From: an uncultured Anaerolineae bacterium
GTDB taxonomy: Bacteria; Chloroflexota; Anaerolineae; Aggregatilineales; Phototrophicaceae
Direction of reading: 5' to 3'
Length of the DNA: 64,000 nucleotides
Assembly: GCA_937944445.1 (NCBI GenBank)
Contig: CALDYP010000011.1
Coordinates: forward strand, 124,001 to 188,000
Numbering within the stretch: position 1 is the first letter of the stretch; each line of letters opens with the position of its first letter. The notes below the pieces were generated by a model. That model did no database searches and had not been told where the DNA came from. It saw nothing but the letters and a program-made list of their open reading frames with translations. A program made the position numbers and the translations under genes. This document shows positions 7,751 through 18,071 of this stretch, piece after piece.

Positions 7751-8923
7751 ATGCCCTCAATTGCTCGCCGTGTGCAGCCGTTTGGCACGACTATTTTTGC
7801 GCAGATCAACACATTGGCGGCCCGCTATGGCGCTGTCAACTTGGGGCAGGGGCGTCCAGACGTGGACGGTCCCGCCAGCATCATTGAAGCAGCGGTAGAC
7901 GCTTTGACCAGCGGACGCGGCAATCAGTACCCGTCTGGCTTGGGGGTGCTTGAACTGCGCGAGGGCATCGCGCGCCATGTCGAACACTTCTACGGCCTGA
8001 AGGTAGACGTTGAAAGCGGGGTGGTCGTCACGAATGGCGCGGCGGAGGGCGTCTACTCGGCGGTGCAGGGCATCGTCAACGAGGGCGACGAGGTCATCCT
8101 TATCGAGCCGTTCTTTGACACCTATCTGCCGTCGGTAATCAACGCGGGCGGCGTGCCGGTGTACGTGCCGATGCGCCCCCCGCAGTGGACGTTTGACCCT
8201 GACGAGCTGCGCGCGGCGTTTAATGAGCGCACCGCAGCGATCATCCTCAACACCCCGCACAACCCAACGGGGCGGGTCTTCACGCGGGAAGAGCTTCAAC
8301 TCATCGCTGACCTCTGTATCGCGCATGATGTGGTCGTGATCAGCGACGAGGTGTACGAACATCTGACCTATGACCACCATCACCACATCCCGATCGCCAC
8401 GCTGCCGAACATGTTTGAGCGCACCCTTACGATCAGCAGTGGGGCGAAAACCTTCAGCTTCACCGGTTGGAAGGTGGGCTGGGTGTACGGTCATCCGGAC
8501 TTGATGACGGGTGTGTGGCGGATTCATCAGAACATCGTTTACGCGGTGAACGGGCCGGCTCAGTACGGCATTGCGCACGCGCTGACGCTGGACGACAGCT
8601 ACTACAACGCGCTGCGGACATCGTACAATGAGCGTCGTTTGCAGCTTTTGGAAGCGCTTCAAGCGAGCGGCTTGAAGCCCTCTACGCCGGAAGGCGCATT
8701 CTACATCATGGCTGATTTTTCTGAGGTGTTCGACGGGGATGATCTCGCCTTTGCGGAGTTCTTGATCCGCGAGGTGGGCGTGGCAACGATCCCGCCGAGC
8801 AGCTTCTTCTCTGACGCTAACCGCTGCATCGGCAGTAAGTCGGTACGCTTCTCGTACTGCAAGCAAGCGCGTGTGATCGACGCGGCGGCTGAACGCCTGC
8901 TCAAGCTCAAAAGCCGCGTATGA
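7751..8923 (+). CDS. PLP-dependent aminotransferase, kynurenine/methionine aminotransferase-like
   Basis: This 390-residue class I aminotransferase has the motif set NLGQGRPDVDGP (N-terminal substrate loop), NTPHNPTGRVF, VISDEVYEHLTYD, the PLP lysine in SSGAKTFSFTGWKVGWVYG, and SVRFSYCK near the C-terminus. The GAKTFSFTGWKVGW block is characteristic of the KAT/YbdL (methionine or kynurenine aminotransferase) branch. GGAG lies about 8 nt before the ATG. The stop overlaps the lipoprotein start as ATGA. The biological substrate is an inference from the family only. Confidence 0.87.
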   Translation: MPSIARRVQPFGTTIFAQINTLAARYGAVNLGQGRPDVDGPASIIEAAVDALTSGRGNQYPSGLGVLELREGIARHVEHFYGLKVDVESGVVVTNGAAEGVYSAVQGIVNEGDEVILIEPFFDTYLPSVINAGGVPVYVPMRPPQWTFDPDELRAAFNERTAAIILNTPHNPTGRVFTREELQLIADLCIAHDVVVISDEVYEHLTYDHHHHIPIATLPNMFERTLTISSGAKTFSFTGWKVGWVYGHPDLMTGVWRIHQNIVYAVNGPAQYGIAHALTLDDSYYNALRTSYNERRLQLLEALQASGLKPSTPEGAFYIMADFSEVFDGDDLAFAEFLIREVGVATIPPSSFFSDANRCIGSKSVRFSYCKQARVIDAAAERLLKLKSRV

Positions 8924-9603
8924 ACCGTGTGTGGTGGATATGCGCGCTGCTGTTGGCTGCTTGTGCGCCACAGGGCACGCCCTCAGCAGCGCCGACGGCC
9001 GAGAGCGGCACGGTCTCGATCCTTGTGCCGGCTGAGGGCACAGTTTACTACGGTGACGTGATCACTATACGCGGGACGGCGCAGGACCTCCCCCCGGATG
9101 GCTTTGACCTGCGCTTGCTGCTGGGCGATGCGACGCTCGCGCTCGTCCGTATCGTGCCGATTGGGGTCGACTGGTCAGCGCTTGTGCCGATTGATGCAAC
9201 AGATGTTGGCGTTCTCACGATACAGGCCGAGTCTGTGTTCACGGGTCGCATCTATGCGACGGCCACAGCAGCGCTTGGGAGGTCACAAGATCGGCCAGCG
9301 GGCGCTTATGGCATGATCCTCTCGCCCACGTCGGAGGATGTGGCCGGGGGTGAACAGATTATGGTGCGCGGGGTTGTGTCTGGCGTGGAAGATGGCGTGC
9401 TCATGCTAATGTTGACCGATGAGCGCGGGCGCGAGGTGCAGCAGGTGCGCGTGCTGGTGGCGTCGTTGCAGCCGTGGGATGAGGTTCCGTTTCAAGTTGA
9501 CCTGCCGACTGGCAGCGGCGCAGGGCGCTTCACGCTCGCGTTGACGCTGAATGAGCGCGTGCTAGATGAAGTAACCTTCTTCTTAGGACAAGTCGCAGGC
9601 TAA
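8920..9603 (+). CDS. Lipoprotein with two Ig-like beta-sandwich domains
   Basis: This 227-residue protein starts MNRVWWICALLLAACAP, a signal peptide with a lipobox (LLAAC), so the mature protein would be anchored at Cys15. Two similar stretches follow, around residues 27-125 (VSILVPAEGTVYYGDVITIRG) and 130-226 (GMILSPTSEDVAGGEQIMVRG). Each looks like an Ig-like or Gmad2-type sandwich with the pattern I-x-S/V-P-x-E/S-x-G. No catalytic motif is seen. It is coupled to the upstream aminotransferase by a 4-nt overlap. The function is unknown. Confidence 0.72.
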   Translation: MNRVWWICALLLAACAPQGTPSAAPTAESGTVSILVPAEGTVYYGDVITIRGTAQDLPPDGFDLRLLLGDATLALVRIVPIGVDWSALVPIDATDVGVLTIQAESVFTGRIYATATAALGRSQDRPAGAYGMILSPTSEDVAGGEQIMVRGVVSGVEDGVLMLMLTDERGREVQQVRVLVASLQPWDEVPFQVDLPTGSGAGRFTLALTLNERVLDEVTFFLGQVAG

Positions 9604-9674
9604 GAGGACTTGCGAAGTAGATAATTTGTTCTAAGATGGATAGCCTAAATTGACATCACCTAAAGAGGCTGAGC

Positions 9675-10295
9675 ATGGCACATCATTTCATCGCCGTTGC
9701 GGGGAATATTGGCGCGGGCAAGAGCACCTTGACGCGGCTGCTGGCCGAGCGCTGCGGCTGGACGCCGTTCTACGAGGCCAACGCAGAGAACCCCTATCTG
9801 GCTGATTTCTATGCCGATATGCCGCGCTGGAGCTTTCACTCGCAGGTGTTCTTTCTCGGCAAGCGCTTGGAGCATCACTATCAACTGCTTCAGCAAGATG
9901 GGATCGTGCTGCAAGATCGCACGGTGTATGAGGATGCTGAAATCTTCGCGCGGAACCTGCACACACAAGGGACGATGAGCGACCGCGACTACGACGCCTA
10001 CCGTCGGCTGTACAAGGCGATTGCGGCCTTTCTGCCACCGCCGTCGCTGATCGTCTATTTGCAAGCGGACGTCGAGACGCTGCTGCTGCATATCCGCAAG
10101 CGTGGGCGGGATTATGAGCGCCAGATTAGCCCTGAATATCTAGCGCGCCTGAACCACCTATACGACGAGTGGATTAATGAATGGACGTTGTGCCCTGTTC
10201 TGCATCTAGACATGACCGAGATCGACTTCCAACATAACCCGGAGGACTTGGCGATGGTGATTGAGCAGGTGCAGGCGACCCTTTCGATGACGTAG
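9675..10295 (+). CDS. Deoxynucleoside kinase (deoxyadenosine/deoxyguanosine kinase-like)
   Basis: This 206-residue kinase has the P-loop GNIGAGKS near residues 10-17, the DRTVYEDAEIFARNLH stretch equivalent to the DRS/ED motif of dNK/dGK enzymes, and a lid region with RKRGRDYERQI. It phosphorylates deoxynucleosides for salvage; substrate preference is not readable. AGAGG lies about 7 nt before the ATG. It sits alone between the lipoprotein and korAB. Confidence 0.85.
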   Translation: MAHHFIAVAGNIGAGKSTLTRLLAERCGWTPFYEANAENPYLADFYADMPRWSFHSQVFFLGKRLEHHYQLLQQDGIVLQDRTVYEDAEIFARNLHTQGTMSDRDYDAYRRLYKAIAAFLPPPSLIVYLQADVETLLLHIRKRGRDYERQISPEYLARLNHLYDEWINEWTLCPVLHLDMTEIDFQHNPEDLAMVIEQVQATLSMT

Positions 10296-10362
10296 AGCGA
10301 CGCACCCTCACATTGGAACTGACCTGAATCAAACAGACACACCCTTGCTGTGCTTACAGATG

Positions 10363-10387
10363 CGGCAGGCGCTGTGCCGGCTTTCGT
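10363..10387 (+). terminator. Weak terminator after the deoxynucleoside kinase
   Basis: CGGCA and TGCCG form a 5-bp stem around a 7-nt loop, followed by the T-rich GCTTTCGTTTCATTT. The stem is short and the T-tract interrupted, so confidence is low. Confidence 0.3.
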
Positions 10388-10422
10388 TTCATTTGTACTT
10401 GTTCATAGGTGTTGATCGTCGC

Positions 10423-10451
10423 TTACATAAACAAAAAATGAGTGTTATACT
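10423..10451 (+). promoter_or_regulatory. Promoter of the korAB operon
   Basis: TTACAT (10423-10428) and TATACT (10446-10451, 5/6) are separated by exactly 17 nt. Transcription would begin near 10458. A small inverted repeat, CGCAG/CTGCG (10494-10508), lies in the leader just before the korA start. Confidence 0.6.
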
Positions 10452-10517
10452 GAACAACAGAAAAGTACTGTCACTTCATACTAGAAAGGAGTGCGCAGGT
10501 TATCTGCGTCAATCTGT

Positions 10518-12365
10518 ATGGTTATTTCATCCCCGCTCGAGTCTGCATCGTCCCTTACGCAGACCCCAATCATCAACGATTTTGCTTTTACCGTCGCAAC
10601 GCAAAATGGATCCGGCAGTCAAACGTCAAACAACGTGCTGGTGAAAACGCTGTTTGACATGGGCATCCCTGTCAACGGCAAGAACCTGTTCCCGTCGAAC
10701 ATCAAAGGTCTGCCCACGTGGTACACGATCCGCGCGAGCAAGTTTGGCTACACCGCACGGCGCTACCAGACCGAGATCGTGGTAGCTTACAACCCTGACA
10801 CCGCCGCCGAGGACATCGCTAAGCTGCCTGAGAACGGGGTGTGCATCCTGCCGGCTGACTGGAACTGGACGCACAGCCGCACCGACATCACCTACTACGA
10901 AGTGCCGGTGAAAGACCTGATGGCCAAGACGGACATTCCGTCTGACTTCAAGAAGCGCGTTGAAAACATGACCTATGTCGGGGCAGTGGCGCAGCTCTTC
11001 AGCATCCCACTCGACATGATCTACACCGCGCTGCTGGCCAACTTCAACGGCAAAGCCAAAGCCGCCGACATGAACATGCAGGTGATTCGGTTGGCATACG
11101 AGTATTTTGAGGCCAACGTCGAAAAGCGCGACCCCTACCGCTTTGAGCCGATGGACGAAACGCGCGGCAAGATCCTCATCACTGGCAACGAGGCGGGCGC
11201 GCTCGGCAGCATCTTCGGCGGCGTGAACTTGGTCGCGTGGTATCCGATCACCCCTTCCACTAGCCTTGTGGACGCAGTGATCAGCTTCAAGCATCTGCGC
11301 ACTGACCCCGAAACGGGCAAGAGCACCCTAGCCGTGGTGCAGGCGGAGGATGAGCTGGCCGCGGCAGGCATGATCCTCGGCGCAGGGTGGACGGGCGCGC
11401 GTGCGATGACCGCCACCAGCGGGCCGGGCATCAGCTTGATGTCGGAGTTCAGCGGGCTGGCTTACTTTGCTGAGATCCCATGTGTCATCTGGGACATCAC
11501 GCGCATGGGGCCGAGCACCGGCCTGCCTACGCGCACTAGTCAGGGCGACCTGCTGTTCATCCACTTCTTGGGGCACGGTGACACGCGCCAGATCGTGTTG
11601 ATGCCCGGCACGTGTGAAGAGGCGTTCGAATTCGGGTGGCGCTCGTTCGACATCGCCGACCGCATGCAAGCGCCGGTGTTCGTCGCCAGTGACCTTGACC
11701 TCGGCATGAACAACTGGATGGCCGAGCCGTTCCAATACCCCACCGAGCCGATCCAGCGCGGGAAAGTGTTGGATGAAGAGGGCTTGCGCAGCTTTATCGA
11801 GCAGCACGGCAAATGGGGCCGCTATATGGACGTGGACGGCGACGGCGTGGGCTACCGCACGCTGCCCGGAACCGATCATCCGATGGCAGCGTACTTCACC
11901 CGCGGCACAGGTCACAACCCGATGGCCACTTATAGCGAGCGCAGCGATGACTGGATTGAGAACATGCAGCGGCTGCATCGCAAGATCGAAACGGCGCGCG
12001 CACTGCTAGAGAAGGAAATCCCGCCGGTTGTAGACGTCAGCGCGGGGGCAGAAGTGGGGATCATCACGTTTGGCACGAATGAGCCAGCCATCGACGAGGC
12101 CCGCGACTATTTGGCGAGTCGGGGAATACAAACCGATTACCTGCGGGTGCGCGCGCTGCCGCTGCCGAGCGCCGTCACGGAGTTCATTCAGTCGCATCAG
12201 CGGGTGTACGTGGTCGAGAACAACTTTGACGGGCAGCTCTGTCAAATCATCTCGCTTGAGCACAAGCAAAGCCTTGAACATGTGACATCGCTCGCGTTGG
12301 GCGATGGCTTGCCGATGACGGCGCACTGGGTAGTAGAGCAAATTGTGGCACGGGAGGGCAAATAA
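10518..12365 (+). CDS. korA: 2-oxoacid:ferredoxin oxidoreductase, fused gamma-alpha subunit (2-oxoglutarate synthase type)
   Basis: This subunit of a TPP- and FeS-dependent enzyme oxidises a 2-oxoacid (probably 2-oxoglutarate) to an acyl-CoA with reduction of ferredoxin. Residues 1 to about 190 form the gamma domain (TQNGSGSQTSNNVLVKTLF). The alpha domain follows (ITGNEAGALGSIFGGV, AWYPITPSTSLVDA, MTATSGPGISLMSE), and a C-terminal domain contains YVVENNFDGQL. The start is ambiguous: GTG 10491 is the longest, but it overlaps the AAAGGAG that could serve as SD. ATG 10518 is used here although its SD would be 27 nt away. It is followed at 1 nt by korB. Confidence 0.88.
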   Translation: MVISSPLESASSLTQTPIINDFAFTVATQNGSGSQTSNNVLVKTLFDMGIPVNGKNLFPSNIKGLPTWYTIRASKFGYTARRYQTEIVVAYNPDTAAEDIAKLPENGVCILPADWNWTHSRTDITYYEVPVKDLMAKTDIPSDFKKRVENMTYVGAVAQLFSIPLDMIYTALLANFNGKAKAADMNMQVIRLAYEYFEANVEKRDPYRFEPMDETRGKILITGNEAGALGSIFGGVNLVAWYPITPSTSLVDAVISFKHLRTDPETGKSTLAVVQAEDELAAAGMILGAGWTGARAMTATSGPGISLMSEFSGLAYFAEIPCVIWDITRMGPSTGLPTRTSQGDLLFIHFLGHGDTRQIVLMPGTCEEAFEFGWRSFDIADRMQAPVFVASDLDLGMNNWMAEPFQYPTEPIQRGKVLDEEGLRSFIEQHGKWGRYMDVDGDGVGYRTLPGTDHPMAAYFTRGTGHNPMATYSERSDDWIENMQRLHRKIETARALLEKEIPPVVDVSAGAEVGIITFGTNEPAIDEARDYLASRGIQTDYLRVRALPLPSAVTEFIQSHQRVYVVENNFDGQLCQIISLEHKQSLEHVTSLALGDGLPMTAHWVVEQIVAREGK

Positions 12366-12366
12366 C

Positions 12367-13413
12367 ATGGGACGCACTGCCAAAACGAACAAGATCGGCC
12401 TCACGCGCGAGGAATACAAGGGCAGCAAGAGCACCCTCTGCCCGGGCTGCGGCCATGATTCAATCTCGAACCAGATCATCAGCACTGCTTATGAAATGGG
12501 CATCGAACAGCATCGCATCGTCAAGCTGAGCGGCATCGGGTGCAGCAGCAAGACGCCCGCCTATTTCTTGGGGCGCTCACATGGGTTCAACAGCCTGCAC
12601 GGCCGCATGCCGAGCGTGGCCACGGGCGCGCTGATGGGCAACCCTGAACTGCACGCGATCGCTGTCAGCGGTGATGGCGACACTGGCTCCATCGGGTTGG
12701 GGCAGTTCAAACACGTGATCCGTCGCAATGTGCCGTTTGTCTACGTCATCGAGAACAACGGCGTGTATGGGCTAACCAAAGGTCAGTTCAGCGCGACCGC
12801 GGACGAGGGGCAGTATCTGAAGTACTACGGCAAGAACCACATGCCGCCGATTGACCTGTGCCTTGAGGCGATCATCGCGGGTGCGACGTTTGTTGCGCGC
12901 AGCTTCAGCGGCGATGCCAAGCAGGTGCAGTCGCTGCTGCAAGCGGCGCTGCGCCACCACGGAACAGCGGTGATCGACATCATCAGCCCGTGTGTGACTT
13001 TCAACAACGACCCGAGCAGCACGAAGAGCTACCCCTACGGCAAAGAACACCAAATCGCGCTGCACGAGATTCAGGTGCTCGCGCCCGATTACGTTGAAGG
13101 CAAGGAAGAGATCACCATCCCCGAATACGACGAGGGGGAGGTGATTGAAGTCGACATGCACGATGGGACGGTGGTGATGCTCAAGCGGTTGGCGCAGGAT
13201 CACGACCCGCGGAATCGCCTACAGGCCATCAGCGCGCTGGAACAGGCGCAGCGCGACAACCTGTTCATCACAGGGCTGATCTACTACGAAGAGCCGCGCC
13301 AGACGCTGGCCGAGACAGAAAATCTGCTGCATGCGTCGTTTGCGCGCCTGCCAGATCGCCTGAACCGCCCCAGCGAGCAGGCGCTGGCCGACGTGATCAA
13401 GAACTTCATGTAA
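12367..13413 (+). CDS. korB: 2-oxoacid:ferredoxin oxidoreductase, beta subunit
   Basis: This 348-residue TPP-binding subunit has CPGCGHDSISN near the N-terminus and the TPP motif running from GDGDTGSIGLGQF to VIENNGVYGLTKGQ. The CPGCGH and IGCSSK cysteines are those that ligate the FeS cluster in the KorB/PorB family. The ATG at 12367 has GGGAGGG (12352-12358) 8 nt upstream, inside the korA 3' end. KorA and KorB form the active complex. The C-terminal ~70 residues (QDHDPRNRLQA to IKNFM) are an extension seen in Chloroflexota-like members. Confidence 0.92.
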   Translation: MGRTAKTNKIGLTREEYKGSKSTLCPGCGHDSISNQIISTAYEMGIEQHRIVKLSGIGCSSKTPAYFLGRSHGFNSLHGRMPSVATGALMGNPELHAIAVSGDGDTGSIGLGQFKHVIRRNVPFVYVIENNGVYGLTKGQFSATADEGQYLKYYGKNHMPPIDLCLEAIIAGATFVARSFSGDAKQVQSLLQAALRHHGTAVIDIISPCVTFNNDPSSTKSYPYGKEHQIALHEIQVLAPDYVEGKEEITIPEYDEGEVIEVDMHDGTVVMLKRLAQDHDPRNRLQAISALEQAQRDNLFITGLIYYEEPRQTLAETENLLHASFARLPDRLNRPSEQALADVIKNFM

Positions 13414-13425
13414 AATATGATGAAG

Positions 13426-13452
13426 AGCCGCCCGAAAAGGCGGCTTTTCGTT
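13426..13452 (+). terminator. Intrinsic terminator after korB
   Basis: AGCCGCC (13426-13432), loop CGAAAA, GGCGGCT (13439-13445), then TTTCGTTT. The stem is 7 bp and fully paired. It abuts the convergent SGNH hydrolase stop and may act weakly in both directions. Confidence 0.85.
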
Positions 13453-14582
13453 TAGGGTGTTGGCGGCAAATTGGCCATGTCGAGCGCGGTGTACAGCTCG
13501 TGGAGCATGCGAATGGCCAGCAAGTTTTGCAGTGCCACACCGTACCAGCTTTCAAGGCCGCGATCTAACACGATGTTGGGGTAGCCGGTGTTGAGATAGT
13601 GCACTTTGTCGACGTCGAGGCCGTACTGCGGCAGAGGGCGCGCTGCCAGCCACAGGTTGATGAGCGGCACAGCGAACTCTTGGCTGATTTCGACGATGGC
13701 GAGGTTGAACGCCATCGACTTGTTGGCGAGCTGGTAGCTGGGGTCAACGCTGAAAGTGGAGAGGATCGGGATGACACCCGTTGTGAGCGACTCTTGGACG
13801 ATGCGCCGCATCTGCTCGCGGAATTCCTGCTCGCTCATACTAATGACGTCGTTTGGGCCGAACGAGACGAAGGCGAAGGCTGGTTTTTTGACGCGGTACT
13901 CGCAGGCGAGGGGCGTCTCGTTGGGCTGGCAGAGGCCGCTGCGCGCCCACAGCGAGTCGAACACGACGAACGAGGACATGCCCACTTGGGCGGCGATGCT
14001 GCTGTCAGCGAGCGATGCGCCGAAGTAACGCACGGTGGGGATGAGGTAGTCATACGCGCCGTAAGCGACATCGGGTTGAGCAAAAGGGCGCAGGTAGTAT
14101 TGGTTCTGGATGACGCTGTCGCCAACGCGAGTGACGACGTTCGGTGCGTGGCCGTTGGCGAGTCCTGCCTCCAACACGACGCGCATGAGCGGGTTGACGC
14201 GCGAGATGACCGGCACTTGGGCGAGAGTGCGCTGGGCGGCGTTCGCTAGGGTGCTGGGGTCGCCATCGGCCACGCGCTCGTTGACGGGCACATCGGTATA
14301 GCGCAGCTGTGGGTGAAGCCGAATGTAGCCGCGCATGATCCAGCCCTCGTAAAGGACGTTGGGCGGGTCGCCGCGCCGCACGTAGAGCCAGTTGCCGATG
14401 CGGTTGCGCTCGATGATGCGCAGTTCTGCGCCCTCGCGCACGAACCCCACTTGGCGGAATGTGTCGCCCGGGCCGGCGTACAGCACGGCGTTGCGGTGCG
14501 TCGTCGTGATGAAGACGTCGTCTTGTGCAGCGGCAGGCAGCATAAGCGCTATCCCCACGAGCAGCAGCAGGAACAATCGCAT
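13452..14582 (-). CDS. Secreted SH3-like / SGNH-fold hydrolase
   Basis: This 376-residue exported protein starts MRLFLLLLVGIALMLPAAAQ, a clear signal peptide. Residues about 22-95 look like a bacterial SH3 domain (NAVLYAGPGDTFRQVGFVREGAELRI, then GNWLYVRRG and EGWIMRGYI). The rest is an SGNH/GDSL hydrolase: GDSVIQNQ (nucleophile Ser), FGPND (block III Asn) and DVDKVHYL (Asp/His pair). It probably deacylates or deacetylates a cell-surface glycan or lipid, but the substrate is unknown. The ATG at 14582 is chosen because GAGG lies 6-7 nt upstream and it gives a clean signal peptide; an upstream ATG at 14597 overlaps fabD. Confidence 0.8.
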   Translation of the reverse strand: MRLFLLLLVGIALMLPAAAQDDVFITTTHRNAVLYAGPGDTFRQVGFVREGAELRIIERNRIGNWLYVRRGDPPNVLYEGWIMRGYIRLHPQLRYTDVPVNERVADGDPSTLANAAQRTLAQVPVISRVNPLMRVVLEAGLANGHAPNVVTRVGDSVIQNQYYLRPFAQPDVAYGAYDYLIPTVRYFGASLADSSIAAQVGMSSFVVFDSLWARSGLCQPNETPLACEYRVKKPAFAFVSFGPNDVISMSEQEFREQMRRIVQESLTTGVIPILSTFSVDPSYQLANKSMAFNLAIVEISQEFAVPLINLWLAARPLPQYGLDVDKVHYLNTGYPNIVLDRGLESWYGVALQNLLAIRMLHELYTALDMANLPPTP

Positions 14583-14593
14583 GGTGTGCCTCG

Positions 14594-15541
14594 TCATGCT
14601 TGTGTTAGGAAGGCGTCCAGCGTGGCGACGTCGCTAATGCGTAGGATCGCTACCGCTGGGTTAATGCGACGAATCAGACCGCTCAACACGTCTTTGTTGC
14701 CGACCTCTACAAAGATCTCCGTTCCATCGGCGATCATCTGGCGGATCGTGTCTGTCCAGAGGACGGGGCGGGTGAGCTGGCGGCTGAGTTCATCTCGGAA
14801 GGCGTCAGCCGTCTGGATCGGTTGGGCGGTCAAGTTGGCGTAAACGGGTGTGCGTCCGTCGTGGAAGGGCGTCGCAGCGACCACCTGTGCGAAGGCCTCT
14901 TCAGCGGGCTGCATCAAAGGGGAATGGTTGGCTGTGGAGACGTTCAGCTTGAGGGCGCGTTTGGCTCCGGCGGCTTTGGCGCGCTCCATCGCGGCGGTGA
15001 GGGCTATTTCATGGCCGCTGATGACGATCTGCCCCGGGCAGTTGTCGTTGGCGATGACGACTGTTGCGCCGGTTTCCGCGCTGGCTGCCTCGCAGACAGC
15101 TTGCAGGGCAGACTTTTCAAGGTTGAGGATGGCCGCCATGCCGCCGCGGGCACGTTCACCGGCCTGCTGCATGAGCGTGGCGCGCTGCTGCACGAGGCGC
15201 AGGCCATCCTCAAAGCTAAGGCCGCCGCTGGCTGCAATCGCCGTGACCTCGCCGAGGCTGTGGCCTGCGAGCATGGCGGGCGCAGCCTCAGGCTGTTGGC
15301 TGTGGAGCACGCGCAGCAGCGCCATGCTGTGCACAAACATCGCAGGCTGGGTGTTGATGGTCTGCGCTAGCGTGGCCTCGTCCCCTTCGAACATCAGCCG
15401 AGACAACGCGACTTTGAGAACCTCATCCGCTTCTTGGAAGGTTTGGGCTGCAATGGGGTAGGCTGCGGCGAGGTCACGCCCCATGCCAACGCTCTGTGAC
15501 CCTTGACCGGGAAACACGAAGGCAGTCTTTGTCCAGTCCAT
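14594..15541 (-). CDS. fabD: Malonyl-CoA:ACP transacylase
   Basis: This 315-residue enzyme of type II fatty acid synthesis transfers malonyl from CoA to ACP. It has FVFPGQGSQSVGMG at the N-terminus, the active-site Ser in LAGHSLGEVTA near residue 93, a malonyl-binding Arg in QQRATLMQ, and the catalytic His in NVSTANHSPLM near residue 202. AAAGG lies about 9 nt before the ATG. It sits 3' of rpmF, the classic rpmF-fab neighbourhood, but a terminator-like hairpin lies between them. Confidence 0.95.
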   Translation of the reverse strand: MDWTKTAFVFPGQGSQSVGMGRDLAAAYPIAAQTFQEADEVLKVALSRLMFEGDEATLAQTINTQPAMFVHSMALLRVLHSQQPEAAPAMLAGHSLGEVTAIAASGGLSFEDGLRLVQQRATLMQQAGERARGGMAAILNLEKSALQAVCEAASAETGATVVIANDNCPGQIVISGHEIALTAAMERAKAAGAKRALKLNVSTANHSPLMQPAEEAFAQVVAATPFHDGRTPVYANLTAQPIQTADAFRDELSRQLTRPVLWTDTIRQMIADGTEIFVEVGNKDVLSGLIRRINPAVAILRISDVATLDAFLTQA

Positions 15542-15564
15542 AACCGTTGCCTTTGTCAGAAATA

Positions 15565-15594
15565 AAAAATCGTGCTCATGGTAGCACGATTTTT
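15565..15594 (-). terminator. Terminator between rpmF and fabD
   Basis: ATCGTGCT (15569-15576) pairs with AGCACGAT (15583-15590) around a 6-nt loop, and A-runs/T-runs on both sides extend the stem to 12 bp. On the minus strand it follows rpmF and ends about 25 nt before fabD, leaving little room for a separate promoter; fabD may depend on read-through. A second hairpin, CGGGTG/CACCCG (15599-15621), lies directly after the rpmF stop. Confidence 0.75.
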
Positions 15595-15622
15595 GTATCG
15601 GGTGTACCTGAAATGCACCCGC

Positions 15623-15808
15623 TTAGTCTTCCTTGACTTCCATCACTGTTTCGCCGCGGTACGTGCCGCACTTGACACACACGCGATGGGCAATGTGATA
15701 TTCACCGCAGCTCTCGCAAATCACGAGGTGATTGAGCGTGAGAGCGTCATGGGCACGACGACGGTTGCGCCGCGACTTAGAGACTTTGCGTTTAGGTAAT
15801 GGACCCAT
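15623..15808 (-). CDS. rpmF: 50S ribosomal protein L32
   Basis: This 61-residue ribosomal protein has the basic N-terminus MGPLPKRKVSKSRRNRRRAHDAL and a zinc ribbon made of CESC and CVKC pairs (Cys31/Cys34 and Cys44/Cys47 by eye). The length and order are normal for zinc-binding L32. A strong promoter lies just upstream. Confidence 0.95.
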   Translation of the reverse strand: MGPLPKRKVSKSRRNRRRAHDALTLNHLVICESCGEYHIAHRVCVKCGTYRGETVMEVKED

Positions 15809-15851
15809 GAGATGCTCCTACTACGACCGGGGTCTTAAACAGAACTTTGGC

Positions 15852-15880
15852 ATTATACGAGCGCCAGTCATGTAAATCAA
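15852..15880 (-). promoter_or_regulatory. Promoter of rpmF
   Basis: On the minus strand TTGATT (15880-15875) and a perfect TATAAT (15857-15852) are spaced by 17 nt, about 45 nt before the rpmF ATG. It separates rpmF from glmS. Confidence 0.7.
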
Positions 15881-15887
15881 TGGTGGC

Positions 15888-17732
<1,845 letters not shown>

Positions 17733-17820
17733 AGGGAAGCCTCCTCACAAGAATGCCACACGCAGCAGCCGACGACGCCAGCGCGCGGGCAGGCGAATGA
17801 AAAAGCCACAGCACATCAAC

Positions 17821-18003
17821 GCAAGGGCAAGCTTGCACCTGCGCTTGAAAGTGCTTCTGCGTTTTAGGAGAAGAGCAGAGAAGGACTGTGGTAAGCCCTG
17901 ACGGCATCCGCCGAATGTTCGATTTTCCTCGCTGCTGCGAGTTAGCCTCTGCTTCGCAGAGGAACCGTCACCTCGTCAGCCTACGGTGTAGGCTCTGGCG
18001 CTA
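17821..18003 (-). ncRNA. glmS ribozyme-riboswitch in the glmS leader
   Basis: On the minus strand the conserved core is readable. The cleavage site is A/GCGCCAGA (between 18002 and 18001). A P1 hairpin pairs AGCCTAC with GTAGGCT (17978-17994). Then come GACGAGG (17977-17971), the P2-type pairing GACGG (17969-17965) with CCGTC (17904-17900), and the block TCGAACATTCGGCGGATG (17922-17905). The GCGCC/GGCG pseudoknot pairing is kept. A distal helix AGGGC/GCCCT (17899-17895 with 17828-17824) fits P3. Between GACGG and TCGAA, about 40 extra nt form two hairpins (17946-17962, 7 bp; 17928-17941, 5 bp) that the Bacillus subtilis ribozyme lacks. Glucosamine-6-phosphate would trigger self-cleavage and lower glmS expression. 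Confidence 0.93.
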
Positions 18004-18071
18004 TCTGTTTCTCCAGCCGCTTCATCAGCAGCTAGCTAAGAGTCTACTCAGGTTTTTTCAGAAAGCAAGCG

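Noticed and set aside
7757-8971. 404-codon minus-strand frame opposite the second aminotransferase
   Set aside because: Exact shadow of a well-supported aminotransferase gene.
10363-10387. Strong terminator after the deoxynucleoside kinase
   Set aside because: Only a 5-bp stem with an interrupted T-tract; kept as a low-confidence feature rather than a finding.
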